From: Corbicula japonica
Lineage: Eukaryota; Mollusca; Bivalvia; Venerida; Cyrenidae
Length of the DNA stretch: 64,000 nucleotides
Direction of reading: 5' to 3'
Assembly: GCA_038501625.1 (NCBI GenBank)
Contig: JAZAYU010000201.1
Coordinates: forward strand, 434,001-498,000
Both the position numbers and the translations under genes were made by a program. A model generated the notes under the pieces. The model did not search any database and was not told where the DNA came from. It saw only the letters and a list, made by a program, of their open reading frames with translations. The number at the start of each line of letters is the position of its first letter. The first letter of the stretch is position 1. Below, piece after piece: positions 1 through 12,500 of the stretch.

Positions 1-167
1 ATCATGAATATGCCTAAACTGTATGTGAACCACCATTAGAAAATTTCTAATTGACTTGAGTAGACCTTTGTTAAAGCTGCTGACTTAATAGCCTATAAAG
101 GATGTTAACTGTTTCTAGGAATAATTCACTGTAACTGGCAAACAGTGTAGAGCCTAATCAGCCTGCA

Positions 168-300
168 CAGTCGGCTGCACAGTCTACACAGTCGGCTGCA
201 CAGTCTACACAGTCGGCTGCACAGTCTACACAGCTGGCTGCACAGTCTACACAGTCGGCTGCACAGTCTACACAGTTGGCTGCACAGTCTACACAGTCGA
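168..300. repeat. 21-bp minisatellite
   Basis: About six copies of a 21-base unit (core ggctgcacagtctacacag) stand head to tail. Because 21 is a multiple of three, the minus strand shows an open frame of repeated Cys-Arg-Leu. There is no splice context or composition to support it as a gene. Confidence 0.85.
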
Positions 301-457
301 CATTTTGTCATGGCGCATCACATAGTATATGGATGATAAGAATATTGGTTGAGTGTATGGTGTGTTTAGATTGCATTTTACTGTCTCGACATTCTGTGTA
401 GAATTCTAAGTTAATACAAAATGTGTAAGACACATAGTTTAAAATTGTTGTACTCAC

Positions 458-535
458 GTCCTTTCATCAAATTCGGCCACAAATTTTTCTCCATCCCGAA
501 TCGTCTCGATGTCCCGCCGGGATCCCCTCACCGGC
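458..535 (-). CDS. Kinesin exon 15: last exon inside the window
   Basis: The acceptor CATTTTAG and donor GTGAGT enclose 1 + 25 codons + 2. It reads PVRGSRRDIETIRDGEKF and ends FDER. The first base completes a tryptophan codon begun in exon 14. The composition is ordinary and protein-like, and the donor shows that the gene continues to the left of the window. Confidence 0.6.
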
Positions 536-3500
536 CTAAAATGGAATATTACACAAAATCAGTATTTTCAATGACATATGAATTGAGATCAATGCAATCG
601 CAAAATAAATTCTGGATTTTGTTTACTTTAATCGAACATTATTATTTCTTTAAGGTTGACTGACCAATGCTGTCACTGTACAGTTTCTTTGCTATTGTTT
701 TTCTGACTGGACCTTAAGTGCTCACCTAAAATTATTATTCATAAAATTCCTTGGCTATAGCCAGTCTATTTCAATGAAAAAAACAACACTTTTAATAAGG
801 ACTTTTGTCCTAATTCTGAGGAAATAAAAGCTGTATCTTAAGAAGTAAATGGTTAAAATGTCATTATTCATTAATATGTATAAATGTGGACATAATTACA
901 CAACTTGTTAAAACTAAAATGGTGTTTCTTTTATTACAAAGCAATATGTTTGGTAATTAGAACTTATTAAGGTTACTGAATACAGCATACAAACACTGAT
1001 ATTTCTTTAGATAAAAACGTATCTTCACTCAAGTTAAGCTGACAATTACATTTCCAAAAATTTATTTTTGAAATTTAAGCCAGTTTTTGCCACTTGTAAT
1101 GTTTCTCCCCCATAAACGTGTACTCCACACCATACAAGTTTCATCTTATGGACAGTCAGTGTAGATACATTTTTCTAGTTAAAGAAAACCTCAATGAAAT
1201 GTGTGATTTTTTGTCAATATTTCTTTAAGGAATATTATTTTTGGCTAAAGTATTTATAAAATGGTCATATTTACTCAAATGCCTTTTGTTCAATTTGCAA
1301 GCCATCATCAAACTTTACTTCAATACTCTCCAAGTGATCTGTAACCATCTGTACACCCACAAAATCCCAATTTTAGTTATAGAACTAAACACCAAAAAAT
1401 ATTGCTGAAGACATGACATTCCCAAGTTGCTTTCATTTTTTTTAATTAAAATAGGGTGAGCTTCCATAAGCACAAAGGGTTACAATAACAAAATATAGGG
1501 GTTCTTGTATATGCCATGTAAAATACATTTTCTTAAAACTCAACAATTACATGATAGAAAATAGCAAACCTTAACCAATCATCAGGTTGAGGTTGCCGGG
1601 GTCTACGACGCTTGGGGATCCTCGGCGGTCCAGCCTGTACTGCCATATCGACGAAACGGGGAACGGCCGCCTGGTCGCCCACCTCCCCTCCCTGGCCCCC
1701 CACCACCCCTTCCTGGCCCCCCACCACCCCTCCCTGGTCTACCGCCCCTCCCTGGCCCCCCACCACCCCTTCCTGGCCCCCCATCACCCCTCCCTGGTCT
1801 ACCACCCCTCCCTGGCCCCCCACTACCCCTCCCTGGTCCACCACCCCTCCCTCGTCCCCCACCACCCCTCCCTCGTCCCCTATCACCATCCCCTCCTCAT
1901 CCCTCAGCACCCCTCCCTCATCCCCTACCACCCCTCCCTCATCCCCTACCCACATCCCCTCCTCATCCCCCACCACCCCGGATGGGGGTAGGGGATCATA
2001 GAGGGGTGATTGGGGATGAGGAGGGGATGGTTGGGGATGAGGAGGAGGGGATGGGGGTAGGGGATTAGGGAGGGGTGGTAGGGGATCAGGAACCTCCTCA
2101 TCCCCCACCATCCTTCCCAGATCCCCCACACCTCCGAGATCCCCAATCCCTAGAAATACCCCCCCATCCAACCCTCCCAGATCCACCTCCAGGCGAACCG
2201 TTCCCCGTCCACTCTCCTCCTCCTCTTCTCCTCTCATCATCTCTACTGTAGGGTTCTCTCTGTTAATCAAAAATATATTTAATTCATAAGTTAATCAGTT
2301 TTAAAAAACAAATGCATGAAGTTGTAATAAAAAAACATTCATACACAATATGCGCTCATGTGATTGACTACCAGATGGCAGCACACATTACTCTTCACAT
2401 CTTAACATCCCTGAATCTTTTCTAACAGTGATTGTCTGATGGTAAGAAAATATATTTTAGGCATTGACAATGCAGTATTTTTCAAATTTTTAGACATTCA
2501 ATCTCATTATAGTATTGTTTGTCGTTGTTTTTATTGGTCAGTTTGCTATATTATTTTTAATCGAACATTAAATGGCAAACACACATTGTTAATTTTTTTA
2601 AGAAGGCATGCCATAAAAAGTCAAAGTGAAAGGAAAAGATAATCTTGATTTGTTTACTTATGATGAATTTGTCATAATTTTTTTAAAATGCTCAAATGGA
2701 TTTTAAGGTGATGAACTAATTGCTTGTTTTCCCACCCATTAGTTAAGACTGTAAGAGGTTTTTGCGTGGAGTGTCTGCCAGGTATGTTCTCATGGAGTTC
2801 TCAGAATTTCAAACATTGCATAATTTGCTTTCTAACATATTCTCAGCATATATTTATACAAGCTGTTCAATAACAAAATTTTAAATTATAGACCAATATA
2901 ATTATATTATCATTTATCTCTAGGCTTGTAAGAAAAATTAAAAAGTGGCTAAGTTGTGATAGGCCTATTCAGTTTAATTTTCAAATTTGGTTTAATTCAT
3001 GTGCACAATGTTGGTCAATACTTAATAAAACAGTCAAGATGTAGAGTTGCATATGTTATGTTGTAAAACATTTGTTCATAGATTTAATTATTTAAGATTA
3101 TTTAAGATACCAACTGTGCCCAAGGTTATAAAGCTGAGCTTGGAAACCAGTCTCAATTATCAAGCATCTGATTGGCTGAAATGGAGACCACTCAGTCGCC
3201 ATTTCAGCCAATCAGATGCTTGAGATTTGAGACTGGTTTCCAATCTTAGCTTTATAACCTTCAAACCTGGTATTGAGATTCACTTAAAACTTAAAATGTT
3301 ACTATATGTAATTCAGCAATATTTTTAGTTCGCTTCTTATACCAAATATAAATGCAAAATTGGTATTCCTATGCATCATTATTTTGCTTAAGAATAGAGA
3401 CACTAGATTGTACAGGAGATCAATTCTTGATTTTATTTTAGAATTAAATTAAATTAGTCCTGACAATGACAGCACCCAGTTAAAATGCTTGCAGACCAAG

Positions 3501-6500
3501 ACTTTTGTACTGGGATATTGACTAATTGCTATACAGCAAGATTAACATAAAACAGTATTTACCCATCACTCAATAAACTATTCAGCTGGGCTCCATCTCC
3601 ATCAACGAGGCGTTGTGTTCTGTACTGTTTAAAAAAAATGTTTTATATAATATTATAATATATAATTAAAATATAATATAATGACATTGTATGCTAATAT
3701 AATGAATGAGAGGCTCCTATGTTTTCATGAGATATTTGGTGCACCCTAAAAAATTAGCAGTTTGTTTGTCAAGGTGGTATCATTTGTCACAATATACTGT
3801 TACAATAGCAAAACATGTTTCTCCCAGTGACTACAAAAGGAAAATTTCACATTCATGTTTGCATTGTTTATAACTATTGCTCTAGTAAAGTTTATTGAAC
3901 TAAATTCTAAGAAATTGTTAATCTTGATATAGATAACCTTCCTGTGACTGTAGTTTAATACTATGGTTGATAATTTGGAAGTTTGGACTCCCGGCAATAA
4001 GGCTACACTCAGTGAGAGAAATTGTTTCATATTTCTATTTTTTTTATAATTCCTGATTGACATGTAACATTTATATGCTCTATAATTGATATCTGAAGTA
4101 ATAAGAAGATTTATAATTATTAAATAACATGAAATTTTATGAAAATAGGAAACCACACTCCCCCCAACTTTAACAGTATATTGTGACAAATGATACCACC
4201 TTAAGTGTTATCCCTGATCAAGTTGCCTACTTACATTCTGAACAAAATCTTAACTGTTTTCTAGATGCAATAAGAATTCTTTTCTTACTATAGTCCCAGA
4301 TCATCCTGCATCCCTGACTGGACTGTGGATGTGCAAGATGATCCGGAGCTACACTGGAAGCAAAGGCCATAAACTCAATTTTCTTTAGATGAAAAGATTT
4401 ATAATTGTACTGTGCAAGAAAACAAAAAGTGTTACTTACATCGGCCAGCTGCCTTTCGAGGTCTTTAACGTAGGCCTCGAGCCTTTCAACTTTTTGTCTC
4501 AGTATTGTAACTTCTGAATCAGAAGATGATGATTGGACCTTGCTGGTCTGAAAGAGATAAGATTTTTATATTGTCTACTGGTCAATTGCAGAGCCATGTA
4601 ATTTGTTGGGATACATTACTGCACTTAAAGAACTGACAGTCATTTGTAAATTGTTGAGTTAGTTTACTGCACCACATACCAACTTGTCATCAGTTAATTG
4701 TTGGTGTGTAAACAAACTGGAGAAAGCACTGACTAGGCCATGTGAAATGTGGTTGTTATATATTATTTAAGTATACATAAATATACCAGTTTATCACACA
4801 TACATTATGAATAATAAATAACAAGTCACATTCCATAATTATATCTTCCACTAATAAATACAAGCCATACATGAAACATGTGTTCTTCTTGTAACTTAAT
4901 CTTGCAAATTCTGCTAGTTGACCCTTTTCTTTCATATATACACATTTCTATGCATTTGCGACCAATGTAGATCCAGATCAGCTTGCACATCAGTGTCGTC
5001 TATCATCTGGATCTGCAATGGTCGCATTTTCGTCAGAAATAACCTAATGAATCGAAAAGCGAGCAGTTTAGATCCTGATCAGATGGCACAGATGTGCTGG
5101 CTGATCTGGATCTAAACTGTTTGCCCTCGCAATACAGGTGTATCTATGGAGGAAAGGGTAAAGCAATCATGCATAATTATATAAACTAGTAAAATTCATC
5201 TCACATAATTATTTCCTGGTCAGATTGGCTTACATTAATGCATCCTTGAATTGTCCTTCATAAATCTAAAGTTTAAAGACTCATCTCCTTTATTGCAGAG
5301 TTTCATTTATGAATGTGTTTAATTTCTTTTCTTAAGTTAAAAATGCATTGAAGTTTGTAGAATGATAAAGAGAAAAAACAGCCATTGTCATTGTACATTT
5401 TTGTAAGATCATTGGGCTATTTAAAAAATTGCTTGGGTTTCCTGCTATTCCTGCTAAAAGTTTAGTCAAAATAGCACCATCCATTTAAAAAATATTTTAA
5501 AATAATGGGCAACAAATGCCAGGAGTGTTACAGTTTTGAAAATCGCATTTGTTTAGACCATCTGTTTACAAATAGCTGGAAAGTAGACAACTTTAAGTGT
5601 TATTTAAGTGAAAGGTGCATTTATTGGGAATCAACTAACAATAAAATTAAGCATAATTTATAATACTTCAGGTAATCAAAATTTATGCTGTTTAGTCATT
5701 GATTTTTTTTTTACTATTGTTTCACTTTTTTTAAACTGCAAAGCATAAGCCACCGTTTAATAAGTGGACCCCACTTATTGTTACATAATAAAATCAATAA
5801 AAAATAGTAAAATATAATAAAAAGATTTAAAATAGAAAGTTGGAGTTTAAGAAATGCAAATTTTATAGGTTTAGTATTTTCTATATGGTATTGGTAAAAC
5901 TTTAAGTTTATCAGACTTCTTTGTTTGACAATATTATTGCTTAAGGGTATTTGGTTTATTTTGACAGACTAAGTAAATATCTCTAGAACTTATTTCCTTC
6001 TGTCACTTTTATGGTTTTAATAGCTTGGCTGCAAAATGATAGGTATTTGAATAATTATTGATAAGTGTCCAGCCACAGTCTGATTAGGGTTTTAGGGGTT
6101 TTACATTTGCATATTTGTTACATTGAATTTTATTGGTTTAAAGTGTAATTAGTTTTATAATCTCATTGGTTGTTTAAGAAAACCTAAATTTTGATATATA
6201 ATGATTTTGTATAATTTAAGGCAGTCTTGATAGAACATTAGTAAGGAAAACAACTCGGAAATTTGTAACTTCATTTTAAAAGTCTTCAGATTTAATTATT
6301 GAAATATTACTTGGACATTACAATTTGTTTGGATATTTTGGAACTTGGAAGTTGGATACATAAAGAATTTATCGGAACTATTTGCTGTGTTGAGTTTGAC
6401 ATTGTAAAGCAAAGGAGAAGTACTGCTGTTGCACTCTGCTAAGTAACTGGCAGAGTGGACCCCTGGACCGAGTGAATGTTAAAGAGGTGTGTCTACACTA

Positions 6501-9500
6501 GAGCATCGAGCTAATCAATCCCCAATCCCCTGGTCTGCTCTAAGGCTGAAGTAGACCCAGTGTAGACCCCAACAACAACAACAAAACATCATTTCATTCC
6601 AGTCGCACATATATTGTAGGAGTATGAGTATTAACACTTTCCTCCATAGACACACCTTTATTGCGAGGGGTAACAGTTTAGATCAAGTTCAGCCGGCAGA
6701 TCCATGCCCTCTGATCAGGATCTAAACTGTTCGTTTTTTTTATTTGTTAGGTTATCTCTGACCAAAATGCCACCAGTGCAGATCCTGATCAGACAGCATG
6801 GATGTGCTGGCTGATATGGATCTACATTGGTCATGCATGCGTAAAAATGTGTATATATGGAGGAAAGGGTTAAATAACAGCAATATTTAAAAAAAGCATA
6901 CCACGCCTGACCCAGCCTTTATCCTTTTCACATCCTGGCCGAACTGAATTGTATTGTTGGTACCGGCTTCATTCCTGTTAATGTTAATATAAAACCATAA
7001 GGCTCATTGTTAAGTTAATGTTTTAGTTAGCTCTTATTATGCTAATTCTTACTGGAAAAAGAAAACAGAACAGTTGTATTGCAGATCTATAAATGTTTGT
7101 GTTTCCACCAGAAGCTAGATTGCCAGAAACATTTCATAATTCGTGGGCCATGGTATACATTATGTACAATGCCATTTTTGAGAGCATCTAATCAATATTG
7201 GATGTGTCTGATAATGGACTTCACGGTATGTACCCAGATAATGAGAATCGCTGATAATGATAGATTGTGAGAATAATGATAGATCGCCAGGTCGGAGGAA
7301 ACACCATGAAGAGGTTAGTTATTGTATGAATTTCATGTTATTGTGATCTAATACCTATCTTTTTGCGATAGATAACATTTCACAAGCGATGTCCTAGCCT
7401 TCCTCTCATACCCATACATTTGGAATCGGCCTTCAGATAAAGTAACAATAACATGAAACAATCTATCATTATCCGCGATTCTCATTATCTGGGTACATAC
7501 CGTGGGACTTTAACCAACAATCTTATAACATTCACTACATTTTTTTACTTTTACTGCAAGAAATGGCTTATGTAAGGCAAATTTGATTTGCCATCATTAA
7601 TATAGGTACATATAGCGAAAGGATCAAGTCAAAACAGTAATTTATGCAATGGACGTATAATATATCATAACGATTGACAATCTAACCTGTCCTCAAAGAC
7701 CATGCAGAGGAAAACCCAAAAGTGGTCTCTGACGGCAGGTGGTCTTTACTCAAATGTGAATTTGTTCTATTAATAGAGTACTTTCAAATAGTTACCTCCC
7801 CTTAGCACTCTCTTAAATTGAAGAGCACAATTAGTCGATAACTGCAAGGGGGCATTATTTACTATTGCTAATTGACTAAGAGATTATAAAATTAAGAAAA
7901 GTTGATTAATCATTTCAAATTTATGTCTCCTGGTTTGTGAAAGTCCAGCACTTAAAGACCTATTTTGTTGCAGTATAAGAGAGACATAATTTTAGATCAA
8001 TGACAAATAACAAAGGACATGCTTTGAGTATTGGTATTGTTTGCTGCCACTAAGTTGAAACAATTGCCTTGAAAGGTTATTGCATAAAACCTTCCATAAT
8101 TATTGCAGTTGGAGTCAATTTAGTATCTGTAGTAGGCATAATTGTAGTGTAACAAATTCATGGGTGACTATAAGCAGGCCACTTTAAGAATGTCATGCAC
8201 ACACTAAACCAGTCATTTATCATTGAACCTCCAATAACAATCAGCTGCTGTTTTCTCAAACAAAGAAAGAATTGCCTGAAATGAAATGAAAGCGGCAGTG
8301 TACCGATATTGAAGGTAAAATGTTGATGAATGAAATTATTTAATTTAAGAAGAATAAATAGTTTACAGTATTGGTCAATGTGGAGGGAAAAGGTGTGTTA
8401 TCCTATGCAATTATGATATATAAGTGTTGAATTTATTTGTGTACACAATTCGAGGAATTTCTATTCAGTGACAAAAACGGCATCCACCCACTCTTCCTTT
8501 ATGTTGTTAATATATTGTTTTTGGAAGGCCATAGATGTTGAACAGAACTTCCTGGGAATACAACAAAAAATGGTGTAAATAAAAAGGGATTATTTTTGTT
8601 TCAAGGTTTATGAGATTTGGAAATAATTAATTTACTCATGTTAAACCGAATAAAAATGATTTTTTACAATGGGGGCCTACAGATATATAGAGTTACCTCC
8701 CATTGAGAGTAGCTTCCCTTGTTGATTGGGTAGTTCCGGTTTAGAAGCAGTAATAAGTGTAGTGTTAGAAGTGTAGATAAATAGTCTTAAAGAGCTTTGA
8801 AGTTCAAGTGCATTGTCAAATTAACAAAAAAAGTGAAACAGGCATTATCAGGAATAACCAACATCTTTAGTTTAAACATATTTATTTTACATCGATTGTG
8901 AAACAAGTTATTCCAATTGATATTAAAACTAAATAAACTAAAATCATTTAATAAATGAAGAGAAAGACATAAAAACTATATTTCTTAATATTCCTTCATG
9001 AAACTTTCAAATTATATTCCTTATGACAACACGCTCGTGATGATACCACATTCTTTAGGTCAAGGTTACATTTGATGGAGTTATTTCCTTTTTTATGAAA
9101 ACTTAACATTGACTTTAACTTTGCCATTTCTTAATATTTCTTCATCAAACTTTCAAATTATATTCCTTTTCACAACATGCTCCTGATAATACGACATTCT
9201 TTAGGTCAAGGTTACACTTGATGGAGTTATTCCCCTTTATATGAAAACTTAACGTTGGTTATAACTTTACCATTTATTTAAATATTTCTTCATCAAACTT
9301 TCAAATTATATTCCATATGACAATACGCTCATGACAGTACTTTATTCTTAAGGTCAAGGTCACATTTGATGGAGTTATGCCCCTTTTTGTACTTGCATTT
9401 TAATTCCGACAGCACCAGAGGGTGACACAAGTGTTCAACTGAACACCCATCTAGTTGAGGGTAAGAAATGCATAAACTCTTTAAGTTACTGAAGGGGTCA

Positions 9501-12500
9501 AACAAAACAATGTTAAACACAAATTGCCCCAACATACTAAAGTGAAATATTATGCGCTCCACTATAAAAATATCTAGTTTTCTATTAGGTGATAATAATC
9601 AAACATTTTTTTATGCATAATGCTGATCTCTGACCGACCAGAGACAAGACCCTATAATAAACGTATTTGAATAGATTACAGATGACTACTGCGTTATTCT
9701 GTAAGAATTGTCAATCTTAGACCGGAGCTACCCAGTAACAGGTGCACTATACAACGGGATGTAACTTAGACAGAATACTAAGATGGCTCTGTATATCAGT
9801 AGGTCCCAATTGTATGATGCTTTTTATCTGATCAAAATCAGTCCAGAAATTACTGAGAAACAAGCAAAAACCCTACCTGAAGCAAATGTTTTTGTGTGTG
9901 CACAAGGTTCTTAAAGTCAGCTGGTATAGCCACCCTGATAAGGAAGAAGAGATCATTATGGGGAGTTAATTGCTGGGTCCCCAAATCCACCAACGCTTAA
10001 GCCAAGTTAGAGAATGCAGACTTACTTCTTATCGGGAGTAATGCAGCAAATTAGTACCGCCTTGCTCCTTGAATACAAGCTATTAAACATAGAATCCTGA
10101 AACATAAAACATTATGTCATTATTTGATTGTTTGAGTGGAATATACAATTAAACAAAACTTGGAGTAGACATGAAACATTTTGAAAAGAAATCCTGTTGG
10201 AAAAACCTAAAGCTTTGATAAATTAAAGCAGGAAGGATATAATTTAACAAATAACATAATATAATAAATATAACAAACCATGATGCTCGAAGAATCTATC
10301 CAGTGGAGTAGATTACCACCATGGAAATACAGCCTTTATTTTATACAGTTAAAATTATGAATTTGAAAGCTTGAGGTAAAACAAATGACAAAAATCTTCA
10401 CTATCTTTCATAAAAACCAAACAAACCCAAGCTATTGTAAATGTAATTGGTGAACTGTCTTTGAGTTTAAGTAAAAGTAGTTGAAGTCCCAGCCTTTAAC
10501 AGAGGTGAATGTAATGAGCTAATATTGTAAGAGAGTGGGTGAATTGAAGGATGCACAGATTTTTAAACATTAAGCAGTCGCACCTATTTTTACACCTATA
10601 TCCTGTCCACTGCCAACCCTGTTTCCTAGACCATAACATTTTACAACATAAAACAATTTCACCTTTTCCTCCATAGACACACCTTTATTGGGTGGGCAAA
10701 CAATGTAGATCCAGATCAGGCGGCACATCCGTGCCATCTGATCAGGATCTGCACTGTTCGCTTTTTGATTTGTTAGGTTATTTCTGACCAAAATATGACC
10801 AGTGCAGATCCTGATCAGACGGCACACTGGTCGCACAGGCATAAACATGTGTATATATGGAGAAAAGGGTTAAAGCTCCCAAAAGCCAGCAATGATTCAA
10901 TGTCAGAAACCGGTAGCATATAAATCCCTAACACATTTCCTTTACATCCCTGTTGAATGATCACTTACAGTATTGTGACTTATTACCTTGTTTAATGATA
11001 AATACTAGTATGGACAAAATATAATAATTCCATCACTGATCACTGATTGAGACCTAATCTCTGACAAAATGTGCCATACAACAACGGTCAAGGCTAGTAC
11101 ACACAAATATTTTACTTACAACCTTATTCATCGATTGAGATTAGTACAGTCAAAATGTGGTAAAGTTCAATTATCAAAACTAATTTAGACAAATGTGATA
11201 AACATTACCCAGGTCAGTTCAGTGATCAAAACTAGTTAGACAGAATGTGACTTGAAACCCAGTTCAACATGATCAAGACTTAACAGAAAAAAACTGCGAC
11301 TCTGTTCAATGATCTGTTCTTAATACCAGTAAAAGCACTGTAGTTACTGTGTTGTCTTAAGCACTGTAGTAACTGTTGTCTTAATTGGTTCCTGATCAAG
11401 AGCAGCTTAAACATGAATGTAAAATGTTATATTGTGATTGGTAGTCCAGTTACTAATGTTGGAATTTGGACTTTGTCTAGAACAGGTTCTAGACCAGTAT
11501 TTTCTGTTTGTAGAAATCCAGAAGTGAAGGTTCTTCCTCACTTATTCCTTGCCATTTAGTTAAAGACTGACAATTTCAATTTTTGTTTGACTGGGTTTTG
11601 AAAATAACTTTTCATAAGCAAGCATATTCATTTAGTGGACTTACATATAAAATAGCTGTCAAAAGCCTTTGCCTGTAGGTGCCCCTCGTGGTTAGGGTAT
11701 TGTTTGCCAGTTCTCTTAACATTTTGCCCAGGTAAAACAGGTCGACATTTATTTCAGTGCCTTCCTGTAAAAGAAGTAAATTGTCTTATCTACCTTTAAC
11801 AGACAAGGAAAAATGAATAACAGAGATTATGTTAGATTTGAGCACAATGCAACAATCAGAATGTAATTGAACCAGTTTACTTATTTTTACTCAATAATTG
11901 TATTGTTGTACCAGTGAAGTGTTGTTTTTATTTCACTATGTGAAACTATGTTTCTTGTCAGTTTGGTGTTAATATGAGAAGTTAAATGTTTAAAGAAATT
12001 TCAGCAGCTCCATTCAATGGTTGCTGTGGACTATCAACATAATGTTATAGCAATCAACAATTTTTAAAATACGAGGGGTGTTAGGTAAATTCCCGGACTG
12101 GATGTATTAAAACGACAATTCGAACTACATTTCAACAATTTAATGTTCTCCTGAAAGATCATTACATACTCTTTAAAATGATATATAACAATGTACATTT
12201 ATCTGCTACAATACAGAAAACATAAACAAAAATAAACATAGGTACAGCCGCAGCGGGACAATCGCGGCGAAACGTTGACGTCAATATCAACGCCGTCAAT
12301 CACAACAAGCACCGTCTTTGTGATATGATGCCTCATTCTTTCTAAAAAAAACTCTCCTTTATGTTCAATGCACTTCTGCCACCGTTCGCACCACTTGGTA
12401 AAAATGTCTCTGAAATCAGCTAAAGTAAGACTGGCAAGAAATGCGTTTACCGCGGTGGTCAAGTCGCCCTCGTTGTCAAAGTGCGTTCCACAAAGGTAAC

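Noticed and set aside
126..300. Possible CRISPR-like array
   Set aside because: Direct head-to-tail repeats without unique spacers; this is a eukaryotic minisatellite. The same applies to the arrays at 35.4, 47-50.6, 50.8-52.0 and 53.6 kb.
126..311. Cysteine-rich small protein (repeated CRLCS)
   Set aside because: It is generated by the 21-bp minisatellite. It has no signal peptide or exon context, so I do not treat it as a peptide gene.
9877..9934. Exon-like stretch on the minus strand reading VAIPADFKNLVHTQKHLLQ with acceptor and donor
   Set aside because: It fits the phase of kinesin exon 10, but exon 11 (6902-6974) also joins exon 10 directly in phase and supplies the expected alpha-6 sequence. 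Including this stretch would break the phase into exon 11.
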